From Collinsella sp. (lineage in GTDB: Bacteria > Actinomycetota > Coriobacteriia > Coriobacteriales > Coriobacteriaceae): DNA of 64,000 nucleotides. Both the position numbers and the translations under genes were made by a program. Positions 50,797 through 60,407 of this stretch are shown here, piece after piece. Within the stretch, counting starts at the first letter, position 1. Each line of letters opens with the position of its first letter. The stretch is taken from NCBI GenBank assembly GCA_019414205.1, contig DXML01000012.1:238517-302516 (forward strand), given 5' to 3'. A model generated the notes under the pieces. It was not told the DNA's origin, ran no database searches, and saw only the letters and a list, made by a program, of their open reading frames with translations.

Positions 50797-51819
50797 TTAC
50801 TGTTCTGCGTCCTTCATGGGCGGCATGGGTTTCCAGTTGGGATCCTTAACGATCTTGCGGGCGTCCTTCATGCCACGGCGCAGCGCCGGAATGCCGGTCT
50901 TAAAGCATTTGTCGACTGCTGCCAGACGAATGAACTCCTTGCAGAAGGTCGCGGCATTGCCCAGACGGAACAGCACGGGGTGATAGTCACCGTAGATCTG
51001 CATATAGCGAGCGAGGAAGCCTCGGTTGCGCATGATGTAGTAGCGGTTGGTGTCGCTCGTGGAGTTGAGCTGTCGTTTGCCGGCGATATCCCAGTTGGAG
51101 ACGGCGCGGGCACGCTTGAGCACCACGTCGGCAACTACGGCGGCGGGGAAGTGTTGGCTGGCCACGTAGCCGTAGCAGGCATCGTCGCCGTAGATAAAGA
51201 AGCGCGCGTCGGGCAGGCCAATCTTGTCGACCACACGGCGCGAGAACATGCCGCCCTCAAAGCACAACTGGTTCATGGCGCGGTAGCCCTCGGGGCCCAA
51301 GTCCCACTTGGCGACAGGGTTGGGGATGCCGAGCGAAAGGATGAGTTGGTATTGCCAAAAGAAGGCGCCACCGTCAAAGTCCAGACGCGAACCCTGGATG
51401 ACATCGTAGCGGTCGGTCCACTTGGCAAGACGCTCGATGCCTTCGGGGATGACGAGCACGTCGTCGTCCATCACCCAGAACCACTGGGCGCCCAGGTCGT
51501 AGGCGTACTCGGTGCCGGCGGAGAAGCCGCCCGCACCGCCGCCGTTTTCGAGCTGCGGGGCGTAGATGACACGGTCGGTGCCGCCCTGCGCGTCGGGCTG
51601 CTCGGTGTCGATGCCCCACAGGTTGGCCAGACGCTCGTTGAATGCGGTGCACATGGCCTCGGTCTCGCGCGAATTCTCGTTATCGACAATCACGATGCGC
51701 CAGGGCGTTGCCGTGAGCTCGGTCATGGAGTCGAACAAGTTGGCCAGGAGTTCCTGGCGCTTGTACGTAACGACAACGATGGCGAGCTTATCGATGGGGG
51801 CGGGAAGGGTTGAAGTCAT
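50797..51819 (-). CDS. GT2 glycosyltransferase (rhamnosyl/galactofuranosyl-type)
   Basis: 340 aa cytosolic GT-A enzyme. The N-terminal strand AIVVVTYKRQELLANLFDS, QLENGGGAGGFSAGTEYAYD and the metal motif WFWVMDDDVLVIPEG are characteristic of GT2 enzymes of the GlfT/WbbL group that add galactofuranose or rhamnose. FIYGDDACYGYVAS contains the likely base. It is oriented opposite to the following five glycosyltransferase genes and shares the polysaccharide locus with them. Confidence 0.88.
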   Translation of the reverse strand: MTSTLPAPIDKLAIVVVTYKRQELLANLFDSMTELTATPWRIVIVDNENSRETEAMCTAFNERLANLWGIDTEQPDAQGGTDRVIYAPQLENGGGAGGFSAGTEYAYDLGAQWFWVMDDDVLVIPEGIERLAKWTDRYDVIQGSRLDFDGGAFFWQYQLILSLGIPNPVAKWDLGPEGYRAMNQLCFEGGMFSRRVVDKIGLPDARFFIYGDDACYGYVASQHFPAAVVADVVLKRARAVSNWDIAGKRQLNSTSDTNRYYIMRNRGFLARYMQIYGDYHPVLFRLGNAATFCKEFIRLAAVDKCFKTGIPALRRGMKDARKIVKDPNWKPMPPMKDAEQ

Positions 51820-52075
51820 GGGGCAATATATCCTTTCACGCGCGGCGGGCGAGCGCTGCGCGGAAGCTATCGAATACGTCCTTGGGACTGTCCTATTGTA
51901 AAGGCTCGCCGCACCTTGACGGCAAGCTTTGAATAAAACGCAGGAACCTGCTACGGGCCCGCCGCATGACGTGCGGCTACTTTGCCCGCAAGAGGCTCCA
52001 TAGATTATATAAACGTCCGCTGGCGCGCTGACCCTTTGATACCATGAAACGACAGGTATTTCCTAAGGAGCACAT
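51820..52075. other. Divergent promoter region of the glycosyltransferase locus
   Basis: 256 bases. Contains the start regions of both divergent GT genes. An AAGGAG lies before the TTG of the right-hand gene. No clear promoter boxes assigned. Confidence 0.4.
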
Positions 52076-53179
52076 TTGTCTACTAACGCCTCTGGCAGCC
52101 CTGTTCTGTCGCTGCTTATTCCCATTTACAATGTTCAGCGCTACCTGCGCGAGTGTCTCGATTCCGCCCTGGCGCAGACGCTCAAGGATATTGAGATCAT
52201 CTGCATTAACGACGGGTCGACCGACAACTCGCCGGCGATTATCCGCGAGTATATGGAGCGCGATGGGCGCGTCAAGATGATCGACAAGGCCAACAGCGGC
52301 TACGGCGACTCGATGAACCACGGTCTGGAGATGGCGCGTGGCAAGTACGTTGGCATCTTGGAGTCCGATGACTTTATGGCGCCCGACGCACTCGAAAAGC
52401 TTGTCTCGGCCGCCGATAGCAATAATGCCGACTTTGCGAAGGCGAACTTTGATTTCTACTGGTCTAAGCCCGAGGAGCGCCGTTCGCTGCACGAGATGTT
52501 TAAGGCAAGGGATTGTGGCAAACCGGTGCATCCCAGCAATACGACGCAGTTCTTTAAGCAAAAACCGTCGATTTGGTCGGCCGTGTACCGTCGTGATTTT
52601 CTTGAGCGCAACGGTATCAAGTTCCTGCCGACTCCGGGGGCATCCTTTCAGGACACGTCATTCGCCTTTAAGGTGATCGCGTGCGCCGATAAGGCTGTTT
52701 ACCTGCATGATGCCGTGTTGTCGTATCGCCAGGACAACGAGAATTCCTCGGTCAATTCTTCGGCTAAGGTCTTTTGCGTCAATACCGAGTATGCCGAGAT
52801 TGAGCGTTGGATTCGAGAGGATTATGCCCGCGACCACGCAGGTGATGACGTCGCGCGCATGCTCAAGTTCAATCAGCTCATTAAGTACGATTCGTATATG
52901 TGGAACTATGTGCGCTTGGCGCCTAAGTTCTATAAGGAGTTCCTGGTGCAGATGGCCAAGGAATTTCAGGCGGCCTTGGACGCGGGGGAGTTTTCGCTTG
53001 ACGATCTCAAGCCGTGGAAGCGCGCGAATCTCGCTGCCATCCTCAAAGATCCTGAGGGCTGGGTTGACGAGCATCCGAGTTTTGCGACGGATGGTGCCTT
53101 GGGGCGCGCTAAGTATTACGCCTCGGTTGGAGGCCCTGGCGTGGTCGCCGCCTTCCTCATCGAATCACTGAGGGGGTAG
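52076..53179 (+). CDS. GT2 family glycosyltransferase, paralogue 1
   Basis: 367 aa. The GT-A fold is seen in LSLLIPIYNVQRYLRECLDS, ICINDGSTDNSPAIIREYM and the metal site GILESDDFM. RQDNENSSVNSSAKVF follows in the middle. It is a close paralogue of the gene at 54301, sharing long runs of identity in the first 130 residues. The start is TTG at 52076 behind AAGGAG. It transfers a sugar from a nucleotide donor to a growing surface glycan, with donor unknown. First of five co-directional genes. Confidence 0.9.
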   Translation: MSTNASGSPVLSLLIPIYNVQRYLRECLDSALAQTLKDIEIICINDGSTDNSPAIIREYMERDGRVKMIDKANSGYGDSMNHGLEMARGKYVGILESDDFMAPDALEKLVSAADSNNADFAKANFDFYWSKPEERRSLHEMFKARDCGKPVHPSNTTQFFKQKPSIWSAVYRRDFLERNGIKFLPTPGASFQDTSFAFKVIACADKAVYLHDAVLSYRQDNENSSVNSSAKVFCVNTEYAEIERWIREDYARDHAGDDVARMLKFNQLIKYDSYMWNYVRLAPKFYKEFLVQMAKEFQAALDAGEFSLDDLKPWKRANLAAILKDPEGWVDEHPSFATDGALGRAKYYASVGGPGVVAAFLIESLRG

Positions 53180-53185
53180 GTCGGC

Positions 53186-54226
53186 ATGGGAGAGGTCTCG
53201 TGTCCTAAAGCTACCATTGTCGTCCCCGTTTATAACTCTGTGCGTTCCATTCAGCGATGCCTCGATTCGCTGTTGGCCCAGTCCGAGCGCTCGATTCAGG
53301 TTGTCTGCGTCAACGACGGTTCGACTGATGATTCGTTGAACGTGTTGCGCCAGATCGCGCAGGCCGACGATCGCGTACTGGTGATTGACCAGGAAAACGC
53401 GGGCGTTTCGTGTGCTCGAAATGCCGGTATCGATGTCGCCGAGGGCGAGACCGTCTTTTTTGTGGACGCCGACGATTACATCGATGCCCAGACGGTCGAG
53501 CGCGTGTTGCATGCCATGGAGTCTGCGGATGCCGAGGCCGCCGTTTTTGGCGGCGTCTGTGAACCTGCCGATGCTGCTCCCAAACGCGTCCAGCAACTCA
53601 TGAGCCCCAAAGCTGGTACCTTCGGCGCCCGCGATCCCCAACTGCTGTTCCATTCGAATGCGCAGCCCTATGCCTGCCGTGCGGCTTTTTCGCGCGAGCT
53701 GCTCAATCGCGAAGGCATTCGCTTCGCCCCCGGTTTGGCTTTGGGCGAGGACGTCGTCTTCCAATTTGCGGCTTATGCGCTTGCCCGCAGGACCGTCGTC
53801 ATGCCGGACAAGTTCTACCACTACGTGATGGAGAGCGAATCGGCGACGCACGAGTTCAACAGTGCCGAGGCGCGCGCCAAAAAGCTTGACGCCCACATGA
53901 GGATGCTCGAGGAGGTCTTGGAGGACTGGGCGGCCTACGGTCTTTTGGACCTGTGTCCCGGCGAGCTGATAACTTGGTTTTTGGACCTAATTGTGTTCGA
54001 CCTGGCGCGCTTGGATGCCGATGACTTCCATCGCGTGGCGGCTCGCGTCAACATGGACCTCGCGACGTTTTTGGGAACGAAGTGGGCGGATATGCCCGCT
54101 AAGGGCGCCGTTCGCCGTGTTGCCCACAAGCTCGTTGCGGCGACCTCGGGTGTTTCGATGGCAGATGCCACGCTGTTCTATCTTTCGACTCGTGGTCTCA
54201 AAGCCTGCCTGGAGCGCTTTATCTAA
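53186..54226 (+). CDS. GT2 family glycosyltransferase
   Basis: 346 aa GT-A enzyme: ATIVVPVYNSVRSIQRCLDSLLAQ, VNDGSTDDSLNVLRQ, ENAGVSCARNAGID and FFVDADDYIDAQT. The acceptor region LALGEDVVFQFAAYAL holds the likely catalytic Asp/Glu. It lies 6 bases after the preceding GT gene, in the same operon. EpsJ/CpsI-like in general layout. Donor unknown. Confidence 0.9.
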   Translation: MGEVSCPKATIVVPVYNSVRSIQRCLDSLLAQSERSIQVVCVNDGSTDDSLNVLRQIAQADDRVLVIDQENAGVSCARNAGIDVAEGETVFFVDADDYIDAQTVERVLHAMESADAEAAVFGGVCEPADAAPKRVQQLMSPKAGTFGARDPQLLFHSNAQPYACRAAFSRELLNREGIRFAPGLALGEDVVFQFAAYALARRTVVMPDKFYHYVMESESATHEFNSAEARAKKLDAHMRMLEEVLEDWAAYGLLDLCPGELITWFLDLIVFDLARLDADDFHRVAARVNMDLATFLGTKWADMPAKGAVRRVAHKLVAATSGVSMADATLFYLSTRGLKACLERFI

Positions 54227-54300
54227 TTCCAAGCGCTGCCGCCCGCCGCAACTCGGCTGCTAAAATAACCCTGTTACACGCTATTCAACAGGAGGTTCTC

Positions 54301-55419
54301 TTGCAGAACTCTGATACCCCTAAAGTTTCGCTGCTTGTCCCCATTTGCAATGTCGAGCGCTATCTGCGCGAGTGCCTCGATTCCGCCGTGGCGCAGACGC
54401 TCAAGGACATCGAGATCCTCTGTATCAACGACGGCTCCACCGATAGCTCGCCGGATATCATCCGCGAGTACATGGAGCGCGACCCCCGTGTAAAGATGAT
54501 CGATAAAGCCAACAGCGGCTACGGCGACTCGATGAACCGCGGCCTGGAGATGGCTCGCGGCGAGTACGTGGGCATCCTTGAGTCCGACGACTTTATGTTT
54601 GAGGACTCGCTCCAAAAGCTGGTCGCCAAGGCCGATGCTGAACATGCCGATGTGGTAAAGGGCGACTTTTACCTGTATTGGTCCACGCCCAGCGAACGCC
54701 GTGAGCTGTTTGGGATCATCGACGAGCATATGACGGGCGCCGCTTATCGCCCCGTCGATCGCCCGGGCATTTTCTACCGCAAACCTTCCATTTGGTCGGC
54801 TATCTATCGGCGCGAGTTCCTCAACGACAATCAGATTCGGTTCCTTCCCACGCCGGGTGCTTCGTATCAGGATGCGGGTTTTAACTTTAAGGTCTGGGCA
54901 TGCGCCGAGCGTGCCGCGTTTATCGCGGACCCCATTTTGTGCTATCGCCAAGACAACGAGAAGAGCTCAGTTAATTCGCCCAACAAGGTGTTTTGCGTGT
55001 GCGACGAATATGCTGAGATGCAACGTTTTTTGGACGAGCGTCCCGAGCTCAAGGCTCAGCTTCAGGGCATTTTAATGCGCATGAAGGTCGATACGTACCG
55101 TTGGAATGATGAGCGCCTGGTCGATGAGTTGCGCGAGCAGTTTTGGGAGAAGGCTTCCCCCGAGCTCAAGGCCGATTGGGATGCCGGTCGCTTTGACCTG
55201 TCGCTGTTCGATCCGCGTGGCGAGACCGACTTGCGCCTGATGGTCAAGTCGCCCCGCGCCTATATCGATTCGCGCTTTGACTTTAAGAAGCCGGGCAAGC
55301 TCAATACGTTTAAGCACTACTTTAAGATCGGCGGTCTACCGCTGGTCTGGCGCGTGCTGACGTATCAGCGCACCTACGGTGATAATCCGCACCCCGATGA
55401 CGTTCCGGTCGCACAGTAG
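54301..55419 (+). CDS. GT2 family glycosyltransferase, paralogue 2
   Basis: 372 aa, TTG start behind CAGGAGG. The N-terminal 130 residues nearly repeat those of the gene at 52076 (LRECLDSAVAQTLKDIEI, DKANSGYGDSMNRGLEMARG, LESDDFM), and the paired segment RQDNEKSSVNSPNKVFCV is also shared. The C-terminal halves differ, suggesting duplication followed by acceptor divergence. A 74-base gap with its own ribosome site separates it from the preceding GT gene. Confidence 0.9.
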   Translation: MQNSDTPKVSLLVPICNVERYLRECLDSAVAQTLKDIEILCINDGSTDSSPDIIREYMERDPRVKMIDKANSGYGDSMNRGLEMARGEYVGILESDDFMFEDSLQKLVAKADAEHADVVKGDFYLYWSTPSERRELFGIIDEHMTGAAYRPVDRPGIFYRKPSIWSAIYRREFLNDNQIRFLPTPGASYQDAGFNFKVWACAERAAFIADPILCYRQDNEKSSVNSPNKVFCVCDEYAEMQRFLDERPELKAQLQGILMRMKVDTYRWNDERLVDELREQFWEKASPELKADWDAGRFDLSLFDPRGETDLRLMVKSPRAYIDSRFDFKKPGKLNTFKHYFKIGGLPLVWRVLTYQRTYGDNPHPDDVPVAQ

Positions 55420-55431
55420 GAGCACTTGACT

Positions 55432-56499
55432 ATGGCTACCCCCAAGATTTCCGTTGTCGTTCCCATCTATAAAGTGGAGGAGTGTCTGGCCTGGTGCTTG
55501 GACTCCCTGCTTGCGCAGGACATGCCCGATTGGGAAGGCGTGCTGGTCAACGATGGCTCGCCGGACAGTTCGCGCGATATTGCGGCTACCTATTGCGAAA
55601 AGGACTCGCGCTTCGCGCTGGTCGATAAGGAGAACGGCGGCCTGTCGAGTGCGCGTAATGCAGGCATCGCCGCGTCCACGGCGCCTATCGTCGCGTTTTT
55701 GGATTCCGACGACCGGTTTACGCCCGATGCGTGCCGTGTGATCGTCGATGCCTTTGAGCGCGAGGATTGCGACGTGTTGACCTTTGGCGCGAATCCGTAT
55801 CCGCTCGAGGCAGGGTATCCGTGGCTTAACTATGTGCTGAGCCCGCGCGATGTGTCGTTTGAAGGCTATAGCTCTGACCTGCTGTTTAAGGAAGCATCTC
55901 GCCCCTTTGCATGGCGCACCGCCTGCAAGCGTGAGTTTTTGCTGGGTAACGGGATCGTGTTCGACGAAACCGTCAAGTATGGCGAGGACCAGGTCTTCGA
56001 TTTTGCCGTGTACGGTCGCTCGCGCAAGACCGCGCTTATCTCGAACAAGCTGTATGACTACCGCGTGGCGCGCAAGGGCTCGCTTATGGACACTATGCGC
56101 TATGACGACGAGACGCGACTGCTGGAGCACGTGAAGATTTACTCCGCGGTGATGGCTGACTGGCAGCGCGACGGTCTCGATGTACAGCATGCCGAGGACC
56201 TGGCGTACTTCCTCTGCGATCTGGTGCTGTACGATGCGCTCAGGTTGCTGGGTTCGGACTGCGGCAAGGTGTTTGCCGCCGTTGCCACGGCGCTTGCCGG
56301 TTCTGCCGTGGGCAGCGATGCTGCGCTCGCACAATGCGCTCCTTCTGTTGCCGCTATGGTGCGTGCGGCGCTTACCAGCAAGGCCCCCAATGCCCGTGAG
56401 TGCAAAAAGCTCATGTTCGATTACGACGTCTTGAGGTTTGGGCGTCTGGGTGCCTGCAAACGCATGGCAGCGAACGCCCTGGGAAAGAGAGAAGTGTAG
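55432..56499 (+). CDS. GT2 family glycosyltransferase
   Basis: 355 aa GT-A enzyme: ISVVVPIYKVEECLAWCLDS, LVNDGSPDSSRDIAATYC, ENGGLSSARNAGIA and AFLDSDDRFTPDA, then KYGEDQVFDFAVYG as the probable catalytic region. The ATG at 55432 is preferred to the TTG at 55426 on AGGAG spacing. It lies 12 bases after the previous gene and ends directly before the ATG of the next, so all are one operon. Confidence 0.9.
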   Translation: MATPKISVVVPIYKVEECLAWCLDSLLAQDMPDWEGVLVNDGSPDSSRDIAATYCEKDSRFALVDKENGGLSSARNAGIAASTAPIVAFLDSDDRFTPDACRVIVDAFEREDCDVLTFGANPYPLEAGYPWLNYVLSPRDVSFEGYSSDLLFKEASRPFAWRTACKREFLLGNGIVFDETVKYGEDQVFDFAVYGRSRKTALISNKLYDYRVARKGSLMDTMRYDDETRLLEHVKIYSAVMADWQRDGLDVQHAEDLAYFLCDLVLYDALRLLGSDCGKVFAAVATALAGSAVGSDAALAQCAPSVAAMVRAALTSKAPNARECKKLMFDYDVLRFGRLGACKRMAANALGKREV

Positions 56500-58986
56500 A
56501 TGAGTATCAAGCGTTTGGCACTTTGCCGCAGTCAGGGCCGTCTGTTTGTGCTGCTTCGTTTTGCCGGTCAGGATGTCGCCGCGCTTATTGAGCGGGAGGG
56601 TTCTCAAGCGTTTGCCCATGCGACGACGAGCAGTTCTTCTGTGCCGTCGCTGGTGCTCCCGGTCGATCATGGCCGTGTGTTGGCGCTTTGCCCTTCCGTT
56701 TCCGATTACGAGCGCGAGCTCGCCGTCTTGGTGCTTCCCTTTCTGGACGGCTCTACGATTGACGTCACATTTGCATCCGGTGACCAAAGGTTGGGCTCCA
56801 TTCGCCTCGATAGCCGCGTGGCCAAGCTGGAATCCAAGATTAACTACAAAGCTAAGCCTGCGCTGTGTGCGCTTATCCGCGATGCGCAGCGTGGCGAACA
56901 CTGCGGCCTCTACGAGATCGATGCCATTCGCTATTTACCGGCAGACGCCGGCGCGGTGTGGCGCTATGAGGTTACCTGGGCGGGAGACCCCCAGTGCGCA
57001 CCTGAGCTCCTGATCTTCGATACGCATATGAACGCCATCGATGCCACCGTGCATGTGTTTGAATCGCAGTTCGATGTGCCGCAGCGCAACGGTTGCCGTG
57101 TCAATAAAACGTATCTGAGCGTAGAGATGCCTCAGGATATACGAGATGTTGTCGCGATTGTGAGCGATCCCACAGAGCGGATCCAGAACGGGTTTTGCGC
57201 TATGGATGGTCGCCTGTACAACGGCATGGTCGACGATAGCTGGAACCGCATGAAGGACGCGCGTGCAGACGACGCAGCTTATCGGCGTTGGTTTGAGCAA
57301 CATCGCGCAAAGCCGGCCGATTTGGTGTGCCAGCGTGTCGCTTCGGCGGCCTTTGCCTATAGGCCGCTTGTGAGCATTGTGGTGCCGTGCTACAAGACTG
57401 ATCGGGTCTACCTGCGCGAGCTGCTGGACTCGGTGCTAGCCCAGAGCTATGACAACTGGGAACTGCTCCTTATGGATGCCTCGCCTGAATGGGATGCGGT
57501 GGCCAATCTTGCGGCGGATGCCAATGACGAGCGCATCCGTCGCATCGAGCTTCCCGGCAACGGCGGCATTGTGGTCAACACCAACGCTGGTATTGAGCAA
57601 GCGACGGGCGACTACATCGCGTTCTTGGACCATGATGACATCCTGGAACCGGACGCGTTATTCCACTATGTTGCCGCGTTGAACAAGGCTGCCGAGGGCG
57701 AGCGTCCCCAGGTCCTGTTCTGCGACGAGGACATGTTCCAGAAAACGGGGGAGTGGGGCCAGCCGGTCTTTAAGACTAAGCTCAACGTCGACCTGCTCTA
57801 TAGCCATAACTGCGTGACGCATTTTCTGATGGTGGAGAAGGCACTCATCGACCGTATTGGCATGTCGCCGGAAGACGTCGCGGGCGCCCAGGATTACGAC
57901 CTTACGCTTCGCTGCCTTGCGGCGGACGCGCGGTTTGAGCATGTCGCGCACGTGCTGTATCACTGGCGCGTGCATCCGGGATCGACCGCCGACGGTTCTG
58001 CCGATAGCAAGCCGTATGCTATTGAAGCCGGGCGCCTTGCGCTTCAGCGCCACTTTAACGCGCTAGGCGTTCGCGGAACAGTCGAGGAGACCGAGACGCC
58101 GTTTGTCTACCGCATGCGCCATGTGCTGCCGGAGCCTGCGCCACTGGTGAGTATTGTGATTCCTACCAAGGATCACATTGAGACGCTCGACGCCTGTGTG
58201 ATGTCGATCGCCCAGAAGGCAACGTATGCCAACTACGAGATCGTTTTGGTGGAGAACAACAGCGAAGACCCGAAGACGTTTGCGTATTACGAAGTCCTGC
58301 CGGAGCGCGTGGTTGCAGCATCCGAAGGCAAGGGCGTCGCGCACGTTGTGTACTGGCCGGGCGAGTTCAATTACTCCCAGATCATCAATTTTGGTGTGGA
58401 GCACGCCAAGGGCGACTACCTGCTGCTGCTGAACAACGATACCGAGATCATAAGCCCCGACTTTATCGAAGATATGATGGGTTATCTGCAACGTCCCGAT
58501 GCGGGCGTGGTAGGCGCCAAGCTCTACTTTGCCGATCATCTAGTGCAGCATGCCGGCATTTTGGTTGGCGTGCGTGGCGCACTTGCCCATGCCAACCAGG
58601 ACTTCTCGGCAAAGCGCGAGGGCTATCTTGCTCGCGCTGTGCGCCCGGGCAACTTCAGTGCCGTAACGGGCGCCTGTCAGATGGTCCGACGCGACGTATT
58701 TGAGCAGGTCGGAGGCTATAACGAGGAATTCGCCGTTGGCTTTAACGACGCGGACTTTTGTCTGCGCGTGTGGGAGGCCGGCTATCGAACCATCTTTACG
58801 CCCTATGCCGAGCTGTACCACTACGAGTTCACCTCGCGCGGCAGGGAAGAGGCCAACGAAGAAAAGCTGCGCCGCTGGAAGCGCGAACAGGCCCTGTTCA
58901 TGCAGCGCTGGTCGGAGTTCTTCCTCGATGGCGACCCTTGGCTCGGGCCGAACCTATCCGCTGAGAGCGAGTATTTCTCGATCTAG
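56500..58986 (+). CDS. Large protein with two tandem GT2 domains
   Basis: 828 aa. Residues 1 to about 280 form an N-terminal region of mostly beta character with no clear family (possibly glycan-binding). GT2 domain 1 runs from about 287 (LVSIVVPCYKTDRVYLRELLDS, metal site FLDHDDILEPDAL) to 540. GT2 domain 2 runs from about 547 (LVSIVIPTKDHIETLDAC, LLLNNDTEIISPDFIEDMMG, GFNDADFCLRVWEAGYRTIFTPYAELYHYE) to the end. This tandem plan is typical of O-antigen/rhamnan polymer enzymes that add two sugars of a repeat. Last gene of the GT operon. Its end overlaps the end of a convergent pseudogene by 4 bases. Confidence 0.9.
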   Translation: MSIKRLALCRSQGRLFVLLRFAGQDVAALIEREGSQAFAHATTSSSSVPSLVLPVDHGRVLALCPSVSDYERELAVLVLPFLDGSTIDVTFASGDQRLGSIRLDSRVAKLESKINYKAKPALCALIRDAQRGEHCGLYEIDAIRYLPADAGAVWRYEVTWAGDPQCAPELLIFDTHMNAIDATVHVFESQFDVPQRNGCRVNKTYLSVEMPQDIRDVVAIVSDPTERIQNGFCAMDGRLYNGMVDDSWNRMKDARADDAAYRRWFEQHRAKPADLVCQRVASAAFAYRPLVSIVVPCYKTDRVYLRELLDSVLAQSYDNWELLLMDASPEWDAVANLAADANDERIRRIELPGNGGIVVNTNAGIEQATGDYIAFLDHDDILEPDALFHYVAALNKAAEGERPQVLFCDEDMFQKTGEWGQPVFKTKLNVDLLYSHNCVTHFLMVEKALIDRIGMSPEDVAGAQDYDLTLRCLAADARFEHVAHVLYHWRVHPGSTADGSADSKPYAIEAGRLALQRHFNALGVRGTVEETETPFVYRMRHVLPEPAPLVSIVIPTKDHIETLDACVMSIAQKATYANYEIVLVENNSEDPKTFAYYEVLPERVVAASEGKGVAHVVYWPGEFNYSQIINFGVEHAKGDYLLLLNNDTEIISPDFIEDMMGYLQRPDAGVVGAKLYFADHLVQHAGILVGVRGALAHANQDFSAKREGYLARAVRPGNFSAVTGACQMVRRDVFEQVGGYNEEFAVGFNDADFCLRVWEAGYRTIFTPYAELYHYEFTSRGREEANEEKLRRWKREQALFMQRWSEFFLDGDPWLGPNLSAESEYFSI

Positions 58987-59958
58987 CGCGAAGTGATTCC
59001 GAGTTTGGGTAGCGATTCGGTAATCGTGTTGAGCTCATGTTGCTGTAGGTAGGCGGGATTGAGAGCTTCTTTTCTATAGGCTAGGTAGCTGTCTCTGGTC
59101 AGTTCCCTAAGCTGTTTAGTAAAGAACTGTTCCCAACTGAAGAACTTCTCACAGTCGATGAAATCGGCAGGATGAAGGAGCATGTCTTGCGTTTCGACAT
59201 CGTTGAAGAGTCCCGATCTCAGCACAAGCCATTCAAACGATTCCGGCAAAAAGAGCTCGATCTCCTTAAATCTCCTGAGCGAATAGACATAGGGCATCTC
59301 GGGCCAAAAGCGGCCCCATCTGCAATTACGAGCAACTTTTGGGCTGGGGAGCTCAGAGCGGTTTCGTATATGTTTGATTTGCCACCGGCACTTACGCAGC
59401 GAATTTTACTTTTGGCGCACAGAACTTTAAAGAACTCATAGCCAGCATTGCTGTCTTCGACGATGACTTCTTCTGGCTGGTCTCCATCGTAGAGCTCGTC
59501 TCCGTAGATGCGGTAGGTAGAAGTGTACGTGCGTGTGTAGACAGGATATTTTGTTGTGGCCTTGTTGGTGTTTTTGAGGCCATAGATCTCATCCACGCTA
59601 TAGGGGAGCTGGGGCAATTCGTCCCTCGCAACGATGACGTAGTAGTTGGAACTGTGTCGAGCTGCATGCTGGAATGCATGGCTCCTTACGAATTTTTGCG
59701 TATCGTCCACAAACACGATGCTGTTATCGATGCGGCTGAGTTGCGCTTCCCAATTGATGCCGCCGATGACGCGGCAGGGGGCTGCGCAATTAACGGTTAT
59801 CCCGCTTTGGGCTCCTAGGTTTTCGTATGCACGGAGGCTGTTCAGCAGGGTGGTTTTGCCTGTGCGCTTTTGCCTGTGATGATGGTGAGGTTTCGGCGAA
59901 TGGTGAGTTTGACCTGAACTTTATTGGTCCTTACGGTCAGCTGGTATTCCCCTCTCAT
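58983..59958 (-). pseudogene. P-loop ATP-binding protein, partner of DUF4869, two frameshifts
   Basis: Starts at ATG 59958-59956, which overlaps the DUF4869 stop (ATGA), so the two were an operon. The first part (MRGEYQLTVRTNKVQVKLTI...) runs into TGA soon after IITGKSAQ. Restoring one base near 59860 gives a perfect P-loop, TGKRRTGKTTLLNSL, and the frame then continues through SIVFVDDTQKF to about 59300. There a one-base change (GPRC versus GPEMPYVYSLRRF) is needed to reach the last 100 residues, ending at 58983. Reconstructed length is about 325 aa. It looks like a AAA-type ATPase remnant in low-GC DNA. Two separate shifts argue for true decay over sequencing error. Confidence 0.75.
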
Positions 59959-60407
59959 GCTCGAGCCTCCCTCAGACATTTTGCCGAGATAAGGACAAGC
60001 TCATCCATGGTATGAACAATCTGTCCGGAATTGATGACACGGGCTGTAAAACGCGCTTTGCCAAAATCCATCATATGGTAGAGGTTGATGGTGATGTCGT
60101 GTTTGGAGGCGATACGCAAGATCCAATAGGCGCAATTATCTCCGCAGGTTGAGGCGTTGTAGAGGTTTTGAGGCATAAAGAGCATCAGTAGAAGTGTTTT
60201 GGTGCCCGTTGATAGTTTCTCTGGCGGAATAACGCCTAGCACCTTGGTGTCAATTGCGTTTGCACCAAGAACAGTGCCATTATCAATAGATTTGATAATG
60301 CGCTGTGACAGGGGATCTTGCAGCCAAGAGGGAGAATAGCTGTAATCAAAGAATGTCGACGTGTCATAAATCACATCGCCTCTGTCGCCGTAGTGAATGC
60401 TGAGCAT
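59955..60407 (-). CDS. DUF4869 domain protein
   Basis: 150 aa. It resembles the DUF4869 family from gut Firmicutes and Bacteroidota in MLSIHYGDRGDVIYDTSTFF, LGANAIDTKVLGVIPPEKLS, GTKTLLLML and NASTCGDNCAYWILRIA. Function unknown. Homologues usually sit beside an ATP-binding protein, as here (broken gene overlapping by 4 bases). ATG 60407 is preferred over 60485 because the family begins there and AGGAAC lies upstream. Low G+C compared with the GT block, so probably acquired. Confidence 0.75.
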   Translation of the reverse strand: MLSIHYGDRGDVIYDTSTFFDYSYSPSWLQDPLSQRIIKSIDNGTVLGANAIDTKVLGVIPPEKLSTGTKTLLLMLFMPQNLYNASTCGDNCAYWILRIASKHDITINLYHMMDFGKARFTARVINSGQIVHTMDELVLISAKCLREARA

